Assembly (NCBI GenBank): GCA_021781695.1
Contig: JAJXWG010000051.1
Span: 1 to 9,335 of the forward strand
DNA from: Pseudomonadota bacterium
Lineage (GTDB): Bacteria; Pseudomonadota; Gammaproteobacteria; Burkholderiales; Gallionellaceae
Direction: 5' to 3'
DNA length: 9,335 nucleotides
This document shows positions 1 through 6,920 of the stretch, in pieces (position 1 is the stretch's first letter; every line of letters starts with the position of its first letter). The position numbers and the translations under genes are program-made. The notes beneath the pieces were generated by a model. It saw only the letters and a program-made list of their open reading frames with translations, made no database searches and had not been told where the DNA came from.

Positions 1-99
1 GGCTTCGCTGCGGCTGCATTCTTCGCTGCGGGCTTCGCTGCGGCTGCTTTCTTCGCTGCGGGCTTCGCTGCGGCTGCTTTCTTCGCTGCGGGCTTCGCT
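1..99. repeat. 30-bp tandem repeat in the Ala/Lys-rich gene
   Basis: Three consecutive 30-bp units (1-30, 31-60, 61-90) are identical except for one base (a at 18, t at 48 and 78), followed by nine bases of a fourth unit at 91-99. On the minus strand each unit encodes ten residues, so unit gain or loss keeps the frame; the variant base changes Lys to Asn. Further right (100-235) the same Lys/Ala/Pro pattern continues in degenerate form. The array may continue beyond the left edge. Confidence 0.9.
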
Positions 100-398
100 A
101 CTGGCTTAGCTGCGGGTTTTGCGGTTGCAGTTTTCTTCGCTACCGGCTTAGCTGCAGGCTTCGCTGCGGGTTTTTCTGCAGCTGCCTTCTTCACTGCGGG
201 TTTTGCAGCTGTTTTCTTTTCTGCGGGTTTTGCAGGAGCAGATGCAACAGGTTTGGCTACTTCAGGAACAACGGATTTGACAGTGACCGGCGTTGCCTGA
301 GGGAAAGGCCATATCCCGGACATAACAGGTTTTGCTGCAGGATTTTTGATGACGTCGCTACTACTTGTATTCTTAACATCTTTAATTTCTTCTGCCAT
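1..398 (-). CDS. Ala/Lys/Pro-rich low-complexity protein, 3' end beyond window
   Basis: Partial gene. Read on the minus strand it opens with MAEEIKDVKNTSSS and stays open for 132 codons to the window edge, so the C-terminus is missing. Residues 1 to about 55 are ordinary sequence with a short aromatic/proline patch (SGIWPFPQATP). From about residue 56 it becomes lysine-, alanine- and proline-rich, built from AAKPAAKK-like units, and ends in near-perfect ten-residue repeats (KKAAAAKPAA). The tail is strongly basic and likely disordered. Such tails occur in bacterial histone H1-like proteins, AlgP and PhaF-type phasins, where they bind DNA or polyanions, but the N-terminal part does not let me choose a family. 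The start is supported by a GGGAG Shine-Dalgarno at 408-412, nine bases upstream, and by a near-consensus promoter at 450-478. No signal peptide is evident, so it is probably cytoplasmic. A nucleoid-associated or granule-associated role is inference only. Confidence 0.75.
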   Translation of the reverse strand, partial: MAEEIKDVKNTSSSDVIKNPAAKPVMSGIWPFPQATPVTVKSVVPEVAKPVASAPAKPAEKKTAAKPAVKKAAAEKPAAKPAAKPVAKKTATAKPAAKPVAKPAAKKAAAAKPAAKKAAAAKPAAKNAAAAK

Positions 399-449
399 GA
401 TTGCAATCTCCCAGATGACTAAATCAAATAAAGAACCCACAGGCGAGTC

Positions 450-478
450 ATAGTATTGTGCTATCACACTTCAGTCAA
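450..478 (-). promoter_or_regulatory. Sigma-70-type promoter of the Ala/Lys-rich gene
   Basis: On the minus strand, TTGACT (473-478) is followed by a 17-base spacer and TACTAT (450-455), close to the sigma-70 consensus at ideal spacing. Transcription would start near 443, leaving a 5' leader of about 45 bases with the GGGAG ribosome binding site. This implies the gene is transcribed separately from, and perhaps more strongly than, the DAHP synthase gene upstream of it. Confidence 0.75.
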
Positions 479-500
479 CAAATACAATCGGTTTGATGAA

Positions 501-547
501 TTTTTGTTGTAAAAAAAACAACAAAAAATTTCCACGAAAAATTTTTC
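501..547. repeat. AT-rich inverted repeats after the DAHP synthase gene
   Basis: Two AT-rich palindromes lie just downstream of the DAHP synthase stop. The arms TTTTTGTTGT (501-510) and ACAACAAAAA (518-527) are perfect inverses around a seven-A loop, and GAAAAATTTTTC (536-547) is a perfect 12-bp palindrome. They may help end transcription of the argB operon, but the stems have little GC, so this is not a canonical intrinsic terminator. They could equally be a bent or protein-binding region upstream of the 450-478 promoter. The rest of the 399-555 gap holds that promoter and the leader of the next gene. Confidence 0.4.
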
Positions 548-555
548 ATCCTGAT

Positions 556-1668
556 TCACGTCTTGCACCGATGCAGTTCGACGCGTTTGAGGTAGGCCTC
601 GCGCGCGATCTGCACGTCTTCCAGGAAGTACGGCAACTCCTTCAGAAGCAAGGCTTGCGGGCCATCGACGAGCGCCTTGACGGGCTCCGGATGGAAGTCG
701 ACCAGAACCATGTTCGCGCCTGCCATCACGCCTTGTGCAGTGACATGCATCATGTCCATGATGCCATCCGAAGATGCCGCTCTCGAACCCACCGAATGCG
801 ATGGATCCACGCACACGGGCATGCGCGTCAGACGCTTCACCACAGGCACATGCGCGAAGTCGACAAAATTTCGGTGCGGATCTCCCATATTGGTCTTCAC
901 CCCGCGCAGGCAGAACACCACGTTGCGGTTGCCTTCGGAAGCCAGATATTCCGCGGCATTCAGGGACTCGTCGAGGGTGATGCCGAAGCCGCGCTTGAGC
1001 AGCACGGGATGCCTGGTCTGGCGTCCGACGATCTTCAACAGCTCGAAATTCTGCGTGTTGCGCGTGCCGATCTGCAGCATCACGCCAGTCGGGTCGCCCG
1101 TCAGATGAAGCGCCTCGTTGATCTCGTCCATGTGCGATTCGTGCGTGATTTCCATCGCGATGACCCTGATGCCATATTTGCCTGCGAGCTCGAACACGTA
1201 AGGAAGACAGTTCTTTCCGTGCCCCTGAAATGCATAGGGGCTGGTGCGCGGCTTGTATGCGCCCATGCGCGTGCATACCTGGCCGTTCTCTCTCAATGCC
1301 TTCAGCATCTGCTCGACATGCTCGCGATTGTCCACAGCGCACAGACCGGCAAACACATGCAGAGCGTCCTGGCCGAAACGCACGCCGTTGTATTCGAAAT
1401 GCGTCGGACGCTGATCATCCTTGTGCCGCCCCAAGATGCGGTATTCCTGGGAGACGCGCACCACGCGTTCCACGCAGGGCAGGCTCTGCATGTCAACGAT
1501 GTCGAGTTCCCTGGTATTGCCGATGAGATAGATCTCCGTCACCGTCTGCTCGCTGCCCTTCTCGACATGCACGCGCGTCCGTATGCCGGGCATGGCTGCA
1601 AGATGCGACATCAGCTGCTTGTATTCCTCGCGCCTCGCGCCTGCGTCCGGCTCCAGTATCAGTATCAT
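556..1668 (-). CDS. 3-deoxy-7-phosphoheptulonate (DAHP) synthase, class I-beta, divergent
   Basis: Predicted to condense phosphoenolpyruvate with erythrose 4-phosphate, the first step of the shikimate/aromatic pathway, in the cytoplasm. Its 370 residues comprise an N-terminal ferredoxin-like domain (about 1-80, MILILEPDAG start), as in class I-beta enzymes where it gives aromatic feedback control, then a TIM barrel. Visible motifs are AGLCAVDN (Cys110), GAYKPRTSPYAFQG, LLKRG, DPSHSVG (His291), VDFHPEP and VDGPQAL (Asp335). By alignment to the Thermotoga enzyme as I recall it, the metal ligands would be Cys110, His291, residue 324 and Asp335. Residue 324 is Asp where Glu is usual. CERG is CLRG here, and the loop after DPSH is about seven residues longer. 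It is therefore a divergent paralogue that may be catalytically altered. The start has a strong SD (AGGGGG, 1673-1678) overlapping the upstream HAD stop. A KDO8P/NeuB-type relative is less likely because of the ferredoxin-like domain. Confidence 0.85.
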   Translation of the reverse strand: MILILEPDAGARREEYKQLMSHLAAMPGIRTRVHVEKGSEQTVTEIYLIGNTRELDIVDMQSLPCVERVVRVSQEYRILGRHKDDQRPTHFEYNGVRFGQDALHVFAGLCAVDNREHVEQMLKALRENGQVCTRMGAYKPRTSPYAFQGHGKNCLPYVFELAGKYGIRVIAMEITHESHMDEINEALHLTGDPTGVMLQIGTRNTQNFELLKIVGRQTRHPVLLKRGFGITLDESLNAAEYLASEGNRNVVFCLRGVKTNMGDPHRNFVDFAHVPVVKRLTRMPVCVDPSHSVGSRAASSDGIMDMMHVTAQGVMAGANMVLVDFHPEPVKALVDGPQALLLKELPYFLEDVQIAREAYLKRVELHRCKT

Positions 1669-1677
1669 GCTTCCCCC

Positions 1678-2331
1678 TCAGATTCGAAATGAAACACGCG
1701 CAAACCACGCCCTGTTGAGCTGCATCACGTCGCCTATCCTGAGGTCGACGCATGGATGATTCCTGTTTCCCCTGTTCACCCATACCGTGCGCATGCCGAG
1801 CCTCTTCGCGGTCTTGAGATTTTCCAGACTGTCCTCGACCATCACGCATTGTCGGGCCCTGATGCGATGCTTCCTGAGCAGCTTTCTGTAGCCGTACTGG
1901 TCGGGCTTCGGGCGATAGTCTATCTGCTCCATCGCGATCACGTCGTCGAAAAGGTCCACTATCTTGAGGAGCCTCAGCACCTCTCTCGCGTAAGCCTGCG
2001 GCGCATTCGTAAAAAGCATCTTTCTGCCCGAGAGCCATCGCAGCACATGGCGCAGGCGCGGCGCATAAAGCACCATCTTCGAGAGTTCGGGGAACTGATG
2101 CGTGTGATGCAGAAAATGCGCGGGATCGGTGCCGTGATGGCGCATCATGCCCTGCAGGGTCGCGCCATAGCGATGCCAGTAATGCTGGCGCAGCGCATTC
2201 GCATCCGCCTCGGAAAGATCGAGGTGCTCCTCGAGATAGGCGGTCATGCTGCGGTTGATGTGCGGGAAGATGTGCGCACCCGCATCGTGCAGCGTGTTGT
2301 CCAGATCGAAGATCCAGACTGGGTCGTTCAT
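1678..2331 (-). CDS. HAD-superfamily pyrimidine 5'-nucleotidase-like phosphatase
   Basis: A 217-residue haloacid dehalogenase-type hydrolase, probably dephosphorylating small phosphate esters such as pyrimidine nucleoside monophosphates. All four HAD motifs are present: I, FDLDNTLHDA (nucleophile Asp9, acid/base Asp11); II, LFTNAP (Thr108); III, RPKPD (Lys142); IV, VEDS (Glu166-Asp167). A helical cap lies between motifs I and II (about 20-95). The FDLDNTLH signature and length match the SDT1/pyrimidine 5'-nucleotidase group. Its ATG overlaps the argB stop (ATGA), so translation is likely coupled, and its stop lies nine bases before the DAHP synthase start. This gene next to argB is, to my knowledge, a recurring arrangement in betaproteobacteria. 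The substrate is inferred from the family only. Confidence 0.85.
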   Translation of the reverse strand: MNDPVWIFDLDNTLHDAGAHIFPHINRSMTAYLEEHLDLSEADANALRQHYWHRYGATLQGMMRHHGTDPAHFLHHTHQFPELSKMVLYAPRLRHVLRWLSGRKMLFTNAPQAYAREVLRLLKIVDLFDDVIAMEQIDYRPKPDQYGYRKLLRKHRIRARQCVMVEDSLENLKTAKRLGMRTVWVNRGNRNHPCVDLRIGDVMQLNRAWFARVSFRI

Positions 2332-3212
2332 TTGCTCTTGATCAGGGTGCCCACGCCCTCGTCGGTCAGGATCTCAAGAAGCAGCGCATGCTGCACCCTG
2401 CCGTCGATGATGTGCACCGAGCGCACGCCGCTGCGCGCCGCATCCAGCGCAGAGCTGATCTTCGGAAGCATGCCGCCGGAAAGCGTGCCATCTGCCACCA
2501 GGCTGTCGATCTGAGAGGGTGTCAGTCCCGTCAGCAGCTTGCCGCTCTTGTCCAGCACTCCTGGCGTATTGGTGAGCAGCACCAGCTTCTCCGCGCGCAG
2601 CACTTCGGCGAGCTTGCCTGAGACCACGTCCGCATTGATGTTCAGCGTCTCGCCATCCGGCCCGACGCCGATCGGCGCGATGACCGGGATGAAGTCCCCG
2701 GAATCCAGGAAGCTGATGATCGAAGGATCGATCTGGTAGATGTCTCCGACAAGACCGATGTCCAGCATCTGCCCGGGTTCCGTATCGCTCTCCAGCATCA
2801 GCTTCTTCGCACGAATGAATGAGCCGTCCTGTCCGGTCAAACCCACCGCCTTGCCGCCGTGGCGGTTGATCAGGTTCACGATGTCCTTGTTGACCTTGCC
2901 CAGCACCATCTCGACCACATCCATGGTCTCCTCGTCGGTGACGCGCATGCCCTGGATGAACTCGCCCTGCTTGCCGACGCGCTTCAGCAGTTCATTGATC
3001 TGCGGACCGCCTCCGTGCACCACTACGGGATTCATGCCGACCAGCTTCAGAAGCACCACGTCGCGTGCGAAACTCTCCTGCAGTGCCGGATCGGTCATCG
3101 CGTTGCCGCCGTACTTGATCACGATGGTCTTGTCAAAGAAGCGCTGTATGTAGGGCAGCGCCTCGGAGAGCACGAGCGCCTTCTGTTCGGCGGATGCGGT
3201 GGACAGCGGCAT
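2328..3212 (-). CDS. argB: Acetylglutamate kinase
   Basis: Phosphorylates N-acetyl-L-glutamate with ATP, the second and usually arginine-controlled step of arginine biosynthesis, in the cytoplasm. The 294 residues cover the whole amino-acid kinase fold. KYGGNAM (Lys33) and VVVHGGGPQI (64-72) form the phosphate-binding Gly-rich loops; GKVNKDIVNLINRHGG and GLTGQDG follow; ETLNINADVVSGKLAE, LLTNTPGVLD and GGMLPKISSALDA mark the ATP-binding half. The N-terminal helix before Lys33 (SEALPYIQRF) is the extension that, in Pseudomonas and Thermotoga NAGK, interlaces dimers into an arginine-inhibited hexamer, so feedback inhibition is expected. An AAGGA ribosome binding site at 3219-3223, six bases upstream, supports the start. 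It lies 71 bp after dnaE and overlaps the HAD gene by four bases, heading the argB-HAD-DAHP synthase set. No truncation or missing motif is visible. Confidence 0.97.
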   Translation of the reverse strand: MPLSTASAEQKALVLSEALPYIQRFFDKTIVIKYGGNAMTDPALQESFARDVVLLKLVGMNPVVVHGGGPQINELLKRVGKQGEFIQGMRVTDEETMDVVEMVLGKVNKDIVNLINRHGGKAVGLTGQDGSFIRAKKLMLESDTEPGQMLDIGLVGDIYQIDPSIISFLDSGDFIPVIAPIGVGPDGETLNINADVVSGKLAEVLRAEKLVLLTNTPGVLDKSGKLLTGLTPSQIDSLVADGTLSGGMLPKISSALDAARSGVRSVHIIDGRVQHALLLEILTDEGVGTLIKSK

Positions 3213-3225
3213 GACTTTTCCTTTG

Positions 3226-3261
3226 AAAAATTTGCGCGGATTCTACACCAAATCCCCGCGC
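3226..3261 (-). terminator. Candidate intrinsic terminator or attenuator after dnaE
   Basis: Read on the minus strand, the dnaE-argB gap holds GCGCGGGGATT and AATCCGCGC arms that pair with a two-G bulge around a loop of about eight bases, followed by AAATTTTT. This would be an intrinsic terminator for dnaE, but its 3' arm contains the candidate argB -10 box. The T run is short and the bulge weakens the stem, so confidence is modest. Confidence 0.35.
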
Positions 3262-3268
3262 ATGGATG
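3240..3268 (-). promoter_or_regulatory. argB: Weak candidate promoter of argB operon
   Basis: TAGAAT (minus strand, 3240-3245) fits a -10 box, placing a start near 3233 with a leader of about 20 bases before argB. The expected -35 region (3263-3268, CATCCA) matches poorly, so this promoter would be weak or activator-dependent. argB could instead be read through from dnaE. Confidence 0.25.
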
Positions 3269-3283
3269 CGGATGAAACTGCGG

Positions 3284-6200
3284 CTAGCGGTATGCCACAT
3301 CCACGTTACCGGGCCCAAGCCAGGTGCGCAAATCGCGCAGCAGCTCATCGCTCAGGGTCACCCGCCACTCCTCGCCAAGCCGCAACTGGCAAGCAGCCTT
3401 TGCACTGTGGTAGTTTATCAGCACGGAGCATGCACCTTCGCGCCAGGGTTGCAGCGTCTCCTTGAGCCTCAAGACAACTACACTGCCATCGCAATTCAAC
3501 GCGAGATGCTTCGCATGGCGTGAACGCGCCTGCGCAAAATCATAAAGTTCCTCGCCGTTCACGCGCACGTTGCCCGAATACTCATCCAGGCTCGCCTTGC
3601 CCTGCACCACGATCAGCTCATCCTCTTTGATCCACTGCCTGCTTCTCTCGTATTCCTCGTTGAACACCGTCAGCTCTATCTGGGCGCTGCCGTCATCCAG
3701 CGTGATCACCGCCATGCGCCCGCGCCTAGTCTGCTGCAGCCTGACCCCCGAGATGATGCCGGCGAGTAGAACCGGAACGCCGCGCTTCGCACCGTAGGCA
3801 GGCTTGCCAAGATATGCAGGCGTAAGTTCGCAGAGCTTCACCTTGACGAAATTCGAAAGCTCCTTCTCGTATTCCTGATAGGGATGGCCGCCGAGATACA
3901 TGCCGAGGCTCGTCTTCTCGTGCGCAAGCTGCTCCTTCAGAGACCAGCGCGGCACATCGGCAGTCTGTTGCGCCAGCATGTCGTCCGCATCGCTGTCGCC
4001 GAACAGGCTGTCCTGGTTTGCAGATCTCGCCTGCTGGTCAGCAGCAGCAAGTGCCGCGTCTGTGCTTGCGATCAAGGAAGCCCTGTGGTCGCTCACTGAA
4101 TCGAATGCGCCCGCCTTGATCAAGGCTTCTATCGTTCTGCGGTTGACCAGACGCTTGTCCACACGGCGGCAAAAGTCGAAAAGGTCCCTGAACGCACCTG
4201 AAGCACGCGCCTTGACGATGGCCTCTATCGCAGCCTTCCCAGTACCCTTGATCGCGCCGAGACCATAACCTATCGTCTTTTCATCCACGGGCAAAAAAGC
4301 GTAGCCTGAGCTGTTCACGTCGGGCAGCAAAATGCGTATGCCCTGCTGCAGCGTATCAAGATAGAAAGCCTTTACCTTGTCCGTGTTGTCCATTTCGGAG
4401 GTCAGTGTCGCGGCCATGAAAGCGGCGGGATAATGGCACTTCAAATAGGCCGTCTGATAGGCGACCAGCGAATAGGCAGCCGCATGGGACTTGTTGAAGC
4501 CGTAGCCCGCGAACTTCTCCATCGTGTCGAAGATCTCGTTCGCCTTCTTCTCGTCGATGCCGTTCTTGCCGCTGCCTTCAACGAAGATGCCGCGCTGCTC
4601 GGCCATCTCCTCGGGCTTCTTCTTGCCCATCGCGCGGCGCAGCATGTCGGCGCCGCCAAGCGTATAGCCCGCCACCACCTGGGCTGCCTGCATCACCTGC
4701 TCCTGGTACACCATGATGCCGTAGGTGCTGCCGACCACCTTCTCGAGCATAGGATGCGGAAGTATCACCTGCTCTCGCCCGTGCTTGCGATTGATGTAGT
4801 CCGGAATGAAGTCCATCGGGCCCGGACGGTAGAGCGCATTCAGCGCGATCAGGTCTTCCAGGCAATCCGGTTTCGCCTTCACCAGCGTATCCTTCATCCC
4901 GCGCGATTCGAACTGGAACACGGCTGTGGTGTTCGCGGTCTTGAATATTTTGTCGTAGGTCTCCCTGTCGTTAAGCGGGATGTTCTCAATGAAGAAGGAT
5001 TGAGGATCGAGGATTGAGGATCGAGGTGTGTCACCCCCCGCCGCCGAAGCACCACTCGATCCTGTATCCTCAATCCTCATGCCTTTGATATGCCGCACCG
5101 CCCAGTCTATGATGGTCAGCGTGCGCAGACCGAGAAAGTCGAACTTCACGAGACCTATCGCCTCGACGTCGTCCTTGTCGAACTGGCTCACCACGCTGCC
5201 CCCGCCATCCGAACAGTACACCGGACAGAAGTCGCTCAACTTCCCGGGCGCGATCACCACGCCGCCTGCATGCATGCCGATGTTGCGCGTCAGGTCCTCC
5301 AGCCTCGCAGCCAGCTCCAGCAGTTCCGGAACACCTTCCTCGCTCTCCGCGATCGCATTGATTTCCGGCTCCATCTCTCGCGCCTTCGCGAGCGAGACAG
5401 GCTTCACGCCCTCCAGTGGAATCAGCTTGGAAAGCCTGTCGCACAGACCATACGGGAATTCCATCACGCGACCCACGTCGCGTATCACCGCCTTGGAGGC
5501 CATGGTGCCAAAGGTCGCGATCTGCGACACGCATGCGGCGCCATACTTGTTCTTCACGTAGTCGATCACGAGCTCGCGTCCGTCCTGACAGAAGTCCACG
5601 TCGAAGTCCGGCATGGACACGCGCTCCGGATTCAGGAACCGCTCGAACAGCAGCTCGTAGCGCAAGGGATCGAGGTCGGTGATCAAAAGGCAATAGGCGA
5701 CGAGTGACCCGGCACCCGAACCGCGTCCGGGTCCCACAGGTATGCCGTTCGGAAAATCCTCGGAGCGGTAGGCCTTGGCCCAGCGTATGAAGTCCGCGAC
5801 GATCAGGAAGTAGCCCGGGAAGCCCATCTTCACAATGGTCTGTATCTCGAAAATCAGGCGCTCCCTGTATTGCGGGAGGCGCGATGTGCGCTCCGCCTCA
5901 TCCGGATAAAGCTGCGCCATGCGCTGCTCCAGCCCGCGCTCGGACTCCGAAAGCAGATAATCGTCCAGGCTCATGCCATCGGGCGTCGGGAAATCCGGCA
6001 GGCGCGGCTTGCCCAGCACCAGTTCGAGATTGCAGCGCCTGGCGATCTCGACGCTATTCAATAGCGCCTCTGGCAGATCCGCGAACAGTTCGCTCATCTC
6101 CTGCTGTGTCCTGAAGTACTCTCCTTCCCTGAAGTTGCGCTCGCGGCGCTTGTCGTTGATCACATAGCCGCCAGCGATGCACACCCTCGCCTCGTGCGCC

Positions 6201-6835
6201 ATGAAATCGTCCCGACTTTGAAACTGCACGGGATGGGTTGCAACGACGGGCAGGTCAAATTCCGCCGCCAGCGGCAGCACGGCCTGTATGTACGCCTCTT
6301 CTTCTGCAAAGCCGGCGCGCTGCACCTCGATGTAGAAACGGTTGCTGAAAAGCTCTGTCCAATCTTTCGCAAGCTGACGCGCCTGCGCCGCATTGCCCGC
6401 TATCAGCGCGCTGCCAATATCGCCAAGGTGCGCGCCGGAGAGCGCGATCAGCCCTTCCGTGCCTTCATCGTTGAACCATGCACGGCGCAGTTCCGGCCGG
6501 CCGTGGTGCTGATTGGAGAGATAGGCGCGCGAAAGCAGCCTGCAAAGGCGCAGATAACCATCTGCCGACTGGCAAAGCAGCAGCAGCCTGTGCGGCCTGT
6601 CCCGGTCCGCCTCATTGGTGATATACACATCCGCGCCGGCGATCGGCTTGATCCCCTTGCCGCGCGCTTCCTTGTAGAATTTCACGAGGCCCGAAAAGTT
6701 CGACAGATCGGTCAGCGCAAGTGCAGGCATCCCGTCCTTTTTTGCAGCCTCCACCGCCTTGTCGATGCGCAGCATCCCGTCGGTGATGGAATACTCGCTG
6801 TGCAGGCGGAGATGGACAAAAGCGGGTGCAGGCAT
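3284..6835 (-). CDS. dnaE: DNA polymerase III alpha subunit (DnaE1 type)
   Basis: Catalytic subunit of the chromosomal replicase, extending DNA within the Pol III core and holoenzyme. The 1183 residues hold, in order: a PHP domain (from about 5, HLRLHSEYSITDG), a palm with catalytic Asp412 and Asp414 in PDFDVDF and Asp566 in KFDFLGLRTL, fingers (GYGFNKSHAAAYS, about 777-790), tandem HhH, an OB fold (about 1020-1097, VLLAGIISGV to EELYDF) and a C-terminal tau-binding region ending GNVDVAYR. I chose the ATG at 6835 because MPAPAFVHLRLHSEYS matches family N-termini. The frame stays open upstream to 6946, but that part looks like shadow coding and would overlap the divergent MFS gene. No clear SD is seen. 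Residues 586-613 are encoded by a repeat element and are absent from the relatives I know. The length otherwise suits the family. Confidence 0.97.
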   Translation of the reverse strand: MPAPAFVHLRLHSEYSITDGMLRIDKAVEAAKKDGMPALALTDLSNFSGLVKFYKEARGKGIKPIAGADVYITNEADRDRPHRLLLLCQSADGYLRLCRLLSRAYLSNQHHGRPELRRAWFNDEGTEGLIALSGAHLGDIGSALIAGNAAQARQLAKDWTELFSNRFYIEVQRAGFAEEEAYIQAVLPLAAEFDLPVVATHPVQFQSRDDFMAHEARVCIAGGYVINDKRRERNFREGEYFRTQQEMSELFADLPEALLNSVEIARRCNLELVLGKPRLPDFPTPDGMSLDDYLLSESERGLEQRMAQLYPDEAERTSRLPQYRERLIFEIQTIVKMGFPGYFLIVADFIRWAKAYRSEDFPNGIPVGPGRGSGAGSLVAYCLLITDLDPLRYELLFERFLNPERVSMPDFDVDFCQDGRELVIDYVKNKYGAACVSQIATFGTMASKAVIRDVGRVMEFPYGLCDRLSKLIPLEGVKPVSLAKAREMEPEINAIAESEEGVPELLELAARLEDLTRNIGMHAGGVVIAPGKLSDFCPVYCSDGGGSVVSQFDKDDVEAIGLVKFDFLGLRTLTIIDWAVRHIKGMRIEDTGSSGASAAGGDTPRSSILDPQSFFIENIPLNDRETYDKIFKTANTTAVFQFESRGMKDTLVKAKPDCLEDLIALNALYRPGPMDFIPDYINRKHGREQVILPHPMLEKVVGSTYGIMVYQEQVMQAAQVVAGYTLGGADMLRRAMGKKKPEEMAEQRGIFVEGSGKNGIDEKKANEIFDTMEKFAGYGFNKSHAAAYSLVAYQTAYLKCHYPAAFMAATLTSEMDNTDKVKAFYLDTLQQGIRILLPDVNSSGYAFLPVDEKTIGYGLGAIKGTGKAAIEAIVKARASGAFRDLFDFCRRVDKRLVNRRTIEALIKAGAFDSVSDHRASLIASTDAALAAADQQARSANQDSLFGDSDADDMLAQQTADVPRWSLKEQLAHEKTSLGMYLGGHPYQEYEKELSNFVKVKLCELTPAYLGKPAYGAKRGVPVLLAGIISGVRLQQTRRGRMAVITLDDGSAQIELTVFNEEYERSRQWIKEDELIVVQGKASLDEYSGNVRVNGEELYDFAQARSRHAKHLALNCDGSVVVLRLKETLQPWREGACSVLINYHSAKAACQLRLGEEWRVTLSDELLRDLRTWLGPGNVDVAYR
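4997..5080. repeat. In-frame palindromic repeat element inside dnaE
   Basis: The 14-bp unit GGATTGAGGATCGA occurs twice in tandem (4997-5010, 5011-5024). Bases 5009-5021 (GAGGATTGAGGAT) are the perfect inverse of 5066-5078 (ATCCTCAATCCTC), and GATCGAG (5019-5025) is the inverse of CTCGATC (5055-5061). A C/G-rich 29-base centre (5026-5054) separates the arms. Read with dnaE it gives a Ser/Gly/Ala-rich stretch (EDTGSSGASAAGG, then RSSILDPQS) and no stop. The structure resembles a dispersed extragenic palindrome that inserted in frame; edges are approximate. Confidence 0.8.
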
Positions 6836-6863
6836 GATGAAATGGCATGAAGGTTCGGCGCAG

Positions 6864-6892
6864 ATTTTACCACCATCCGCTCGGCGGGCCAG
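6864..6892 (-). promoter_or_regulatory. dnaE: Candidate dnaE promoter
   Basis: On the minus strand TAAAAT (6864-6869) is a good -10 box 29 bases before the chosen start. At 17-base spacing the -35 is CTGGCC (6887-6892), matching three of six consensus bases. It predicts a leader of about 22 bases and supports the start at 6835 over the longer reading. Confidence 0.4.
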
Positions 6893-6898
6893 AGCTGT

Positions 6899-6904
6899 TA
6901 GAAT
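6899..6904 (+). promoter_or_regulatory. Candidate -10 box of the MFS gene
   Basis: TAGAAT lies 16 bases before the ATG at 6921. No convincing -35 is seen at 6876-6881. The leader would be only about ten bases, and the GGAAG at 6905-6909 would then lie at or before the start of the transcript, which is a weakness of this call. Confidence 0.25.
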
Positions 6905-6920
6905 GGAAGCTCGAAAAATC

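Noticed and set aside
1..99. CRISPR array
   Set aside because: The 30-bp units are contiguous with no spacers and encode a Lys/Ala/Pro repeat.
464..1342. Minus-strand frame of 292 codons overlapping the DAHP synthase
   Set aside because: Arg/Ala/Gly-rich out-of-frame reading of the same DNA; the DAHP synthase frame is continuous and needs no frameshift.
493..1692. Long plus-strand open frame of 399 codons opposite the DAHP synthase
   Set aside because: It is antisense to a clearly recognisable enzyme, His/Arg-rich with no recognisable domain, and typical of a high-GC shadow frame.
1756..2514. Plus-strand frame of 252 codons opposite the HAD gene and argB
   Set aside because: It spans two convincing opposite-strand genes and has no recognisable motif.
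4433..5017. Plus-strand frame of 194 codons opposite dnaE
   Set aside because: Antisense shadow of conserved polymerase sequence.
4997..5080. Intein or frameshift in dnaE
   Set aside because: The insert is about 28 codons, lacks splicing or endonuclease motifs, and the frame is unbroken.
6759..6920. N-terminal extension of the MFS protein by 54 codons
   Set aside because: Arg-rich and overlaps dnaE coding; transporter sequence starts at MAAMHPALNPKRERY.
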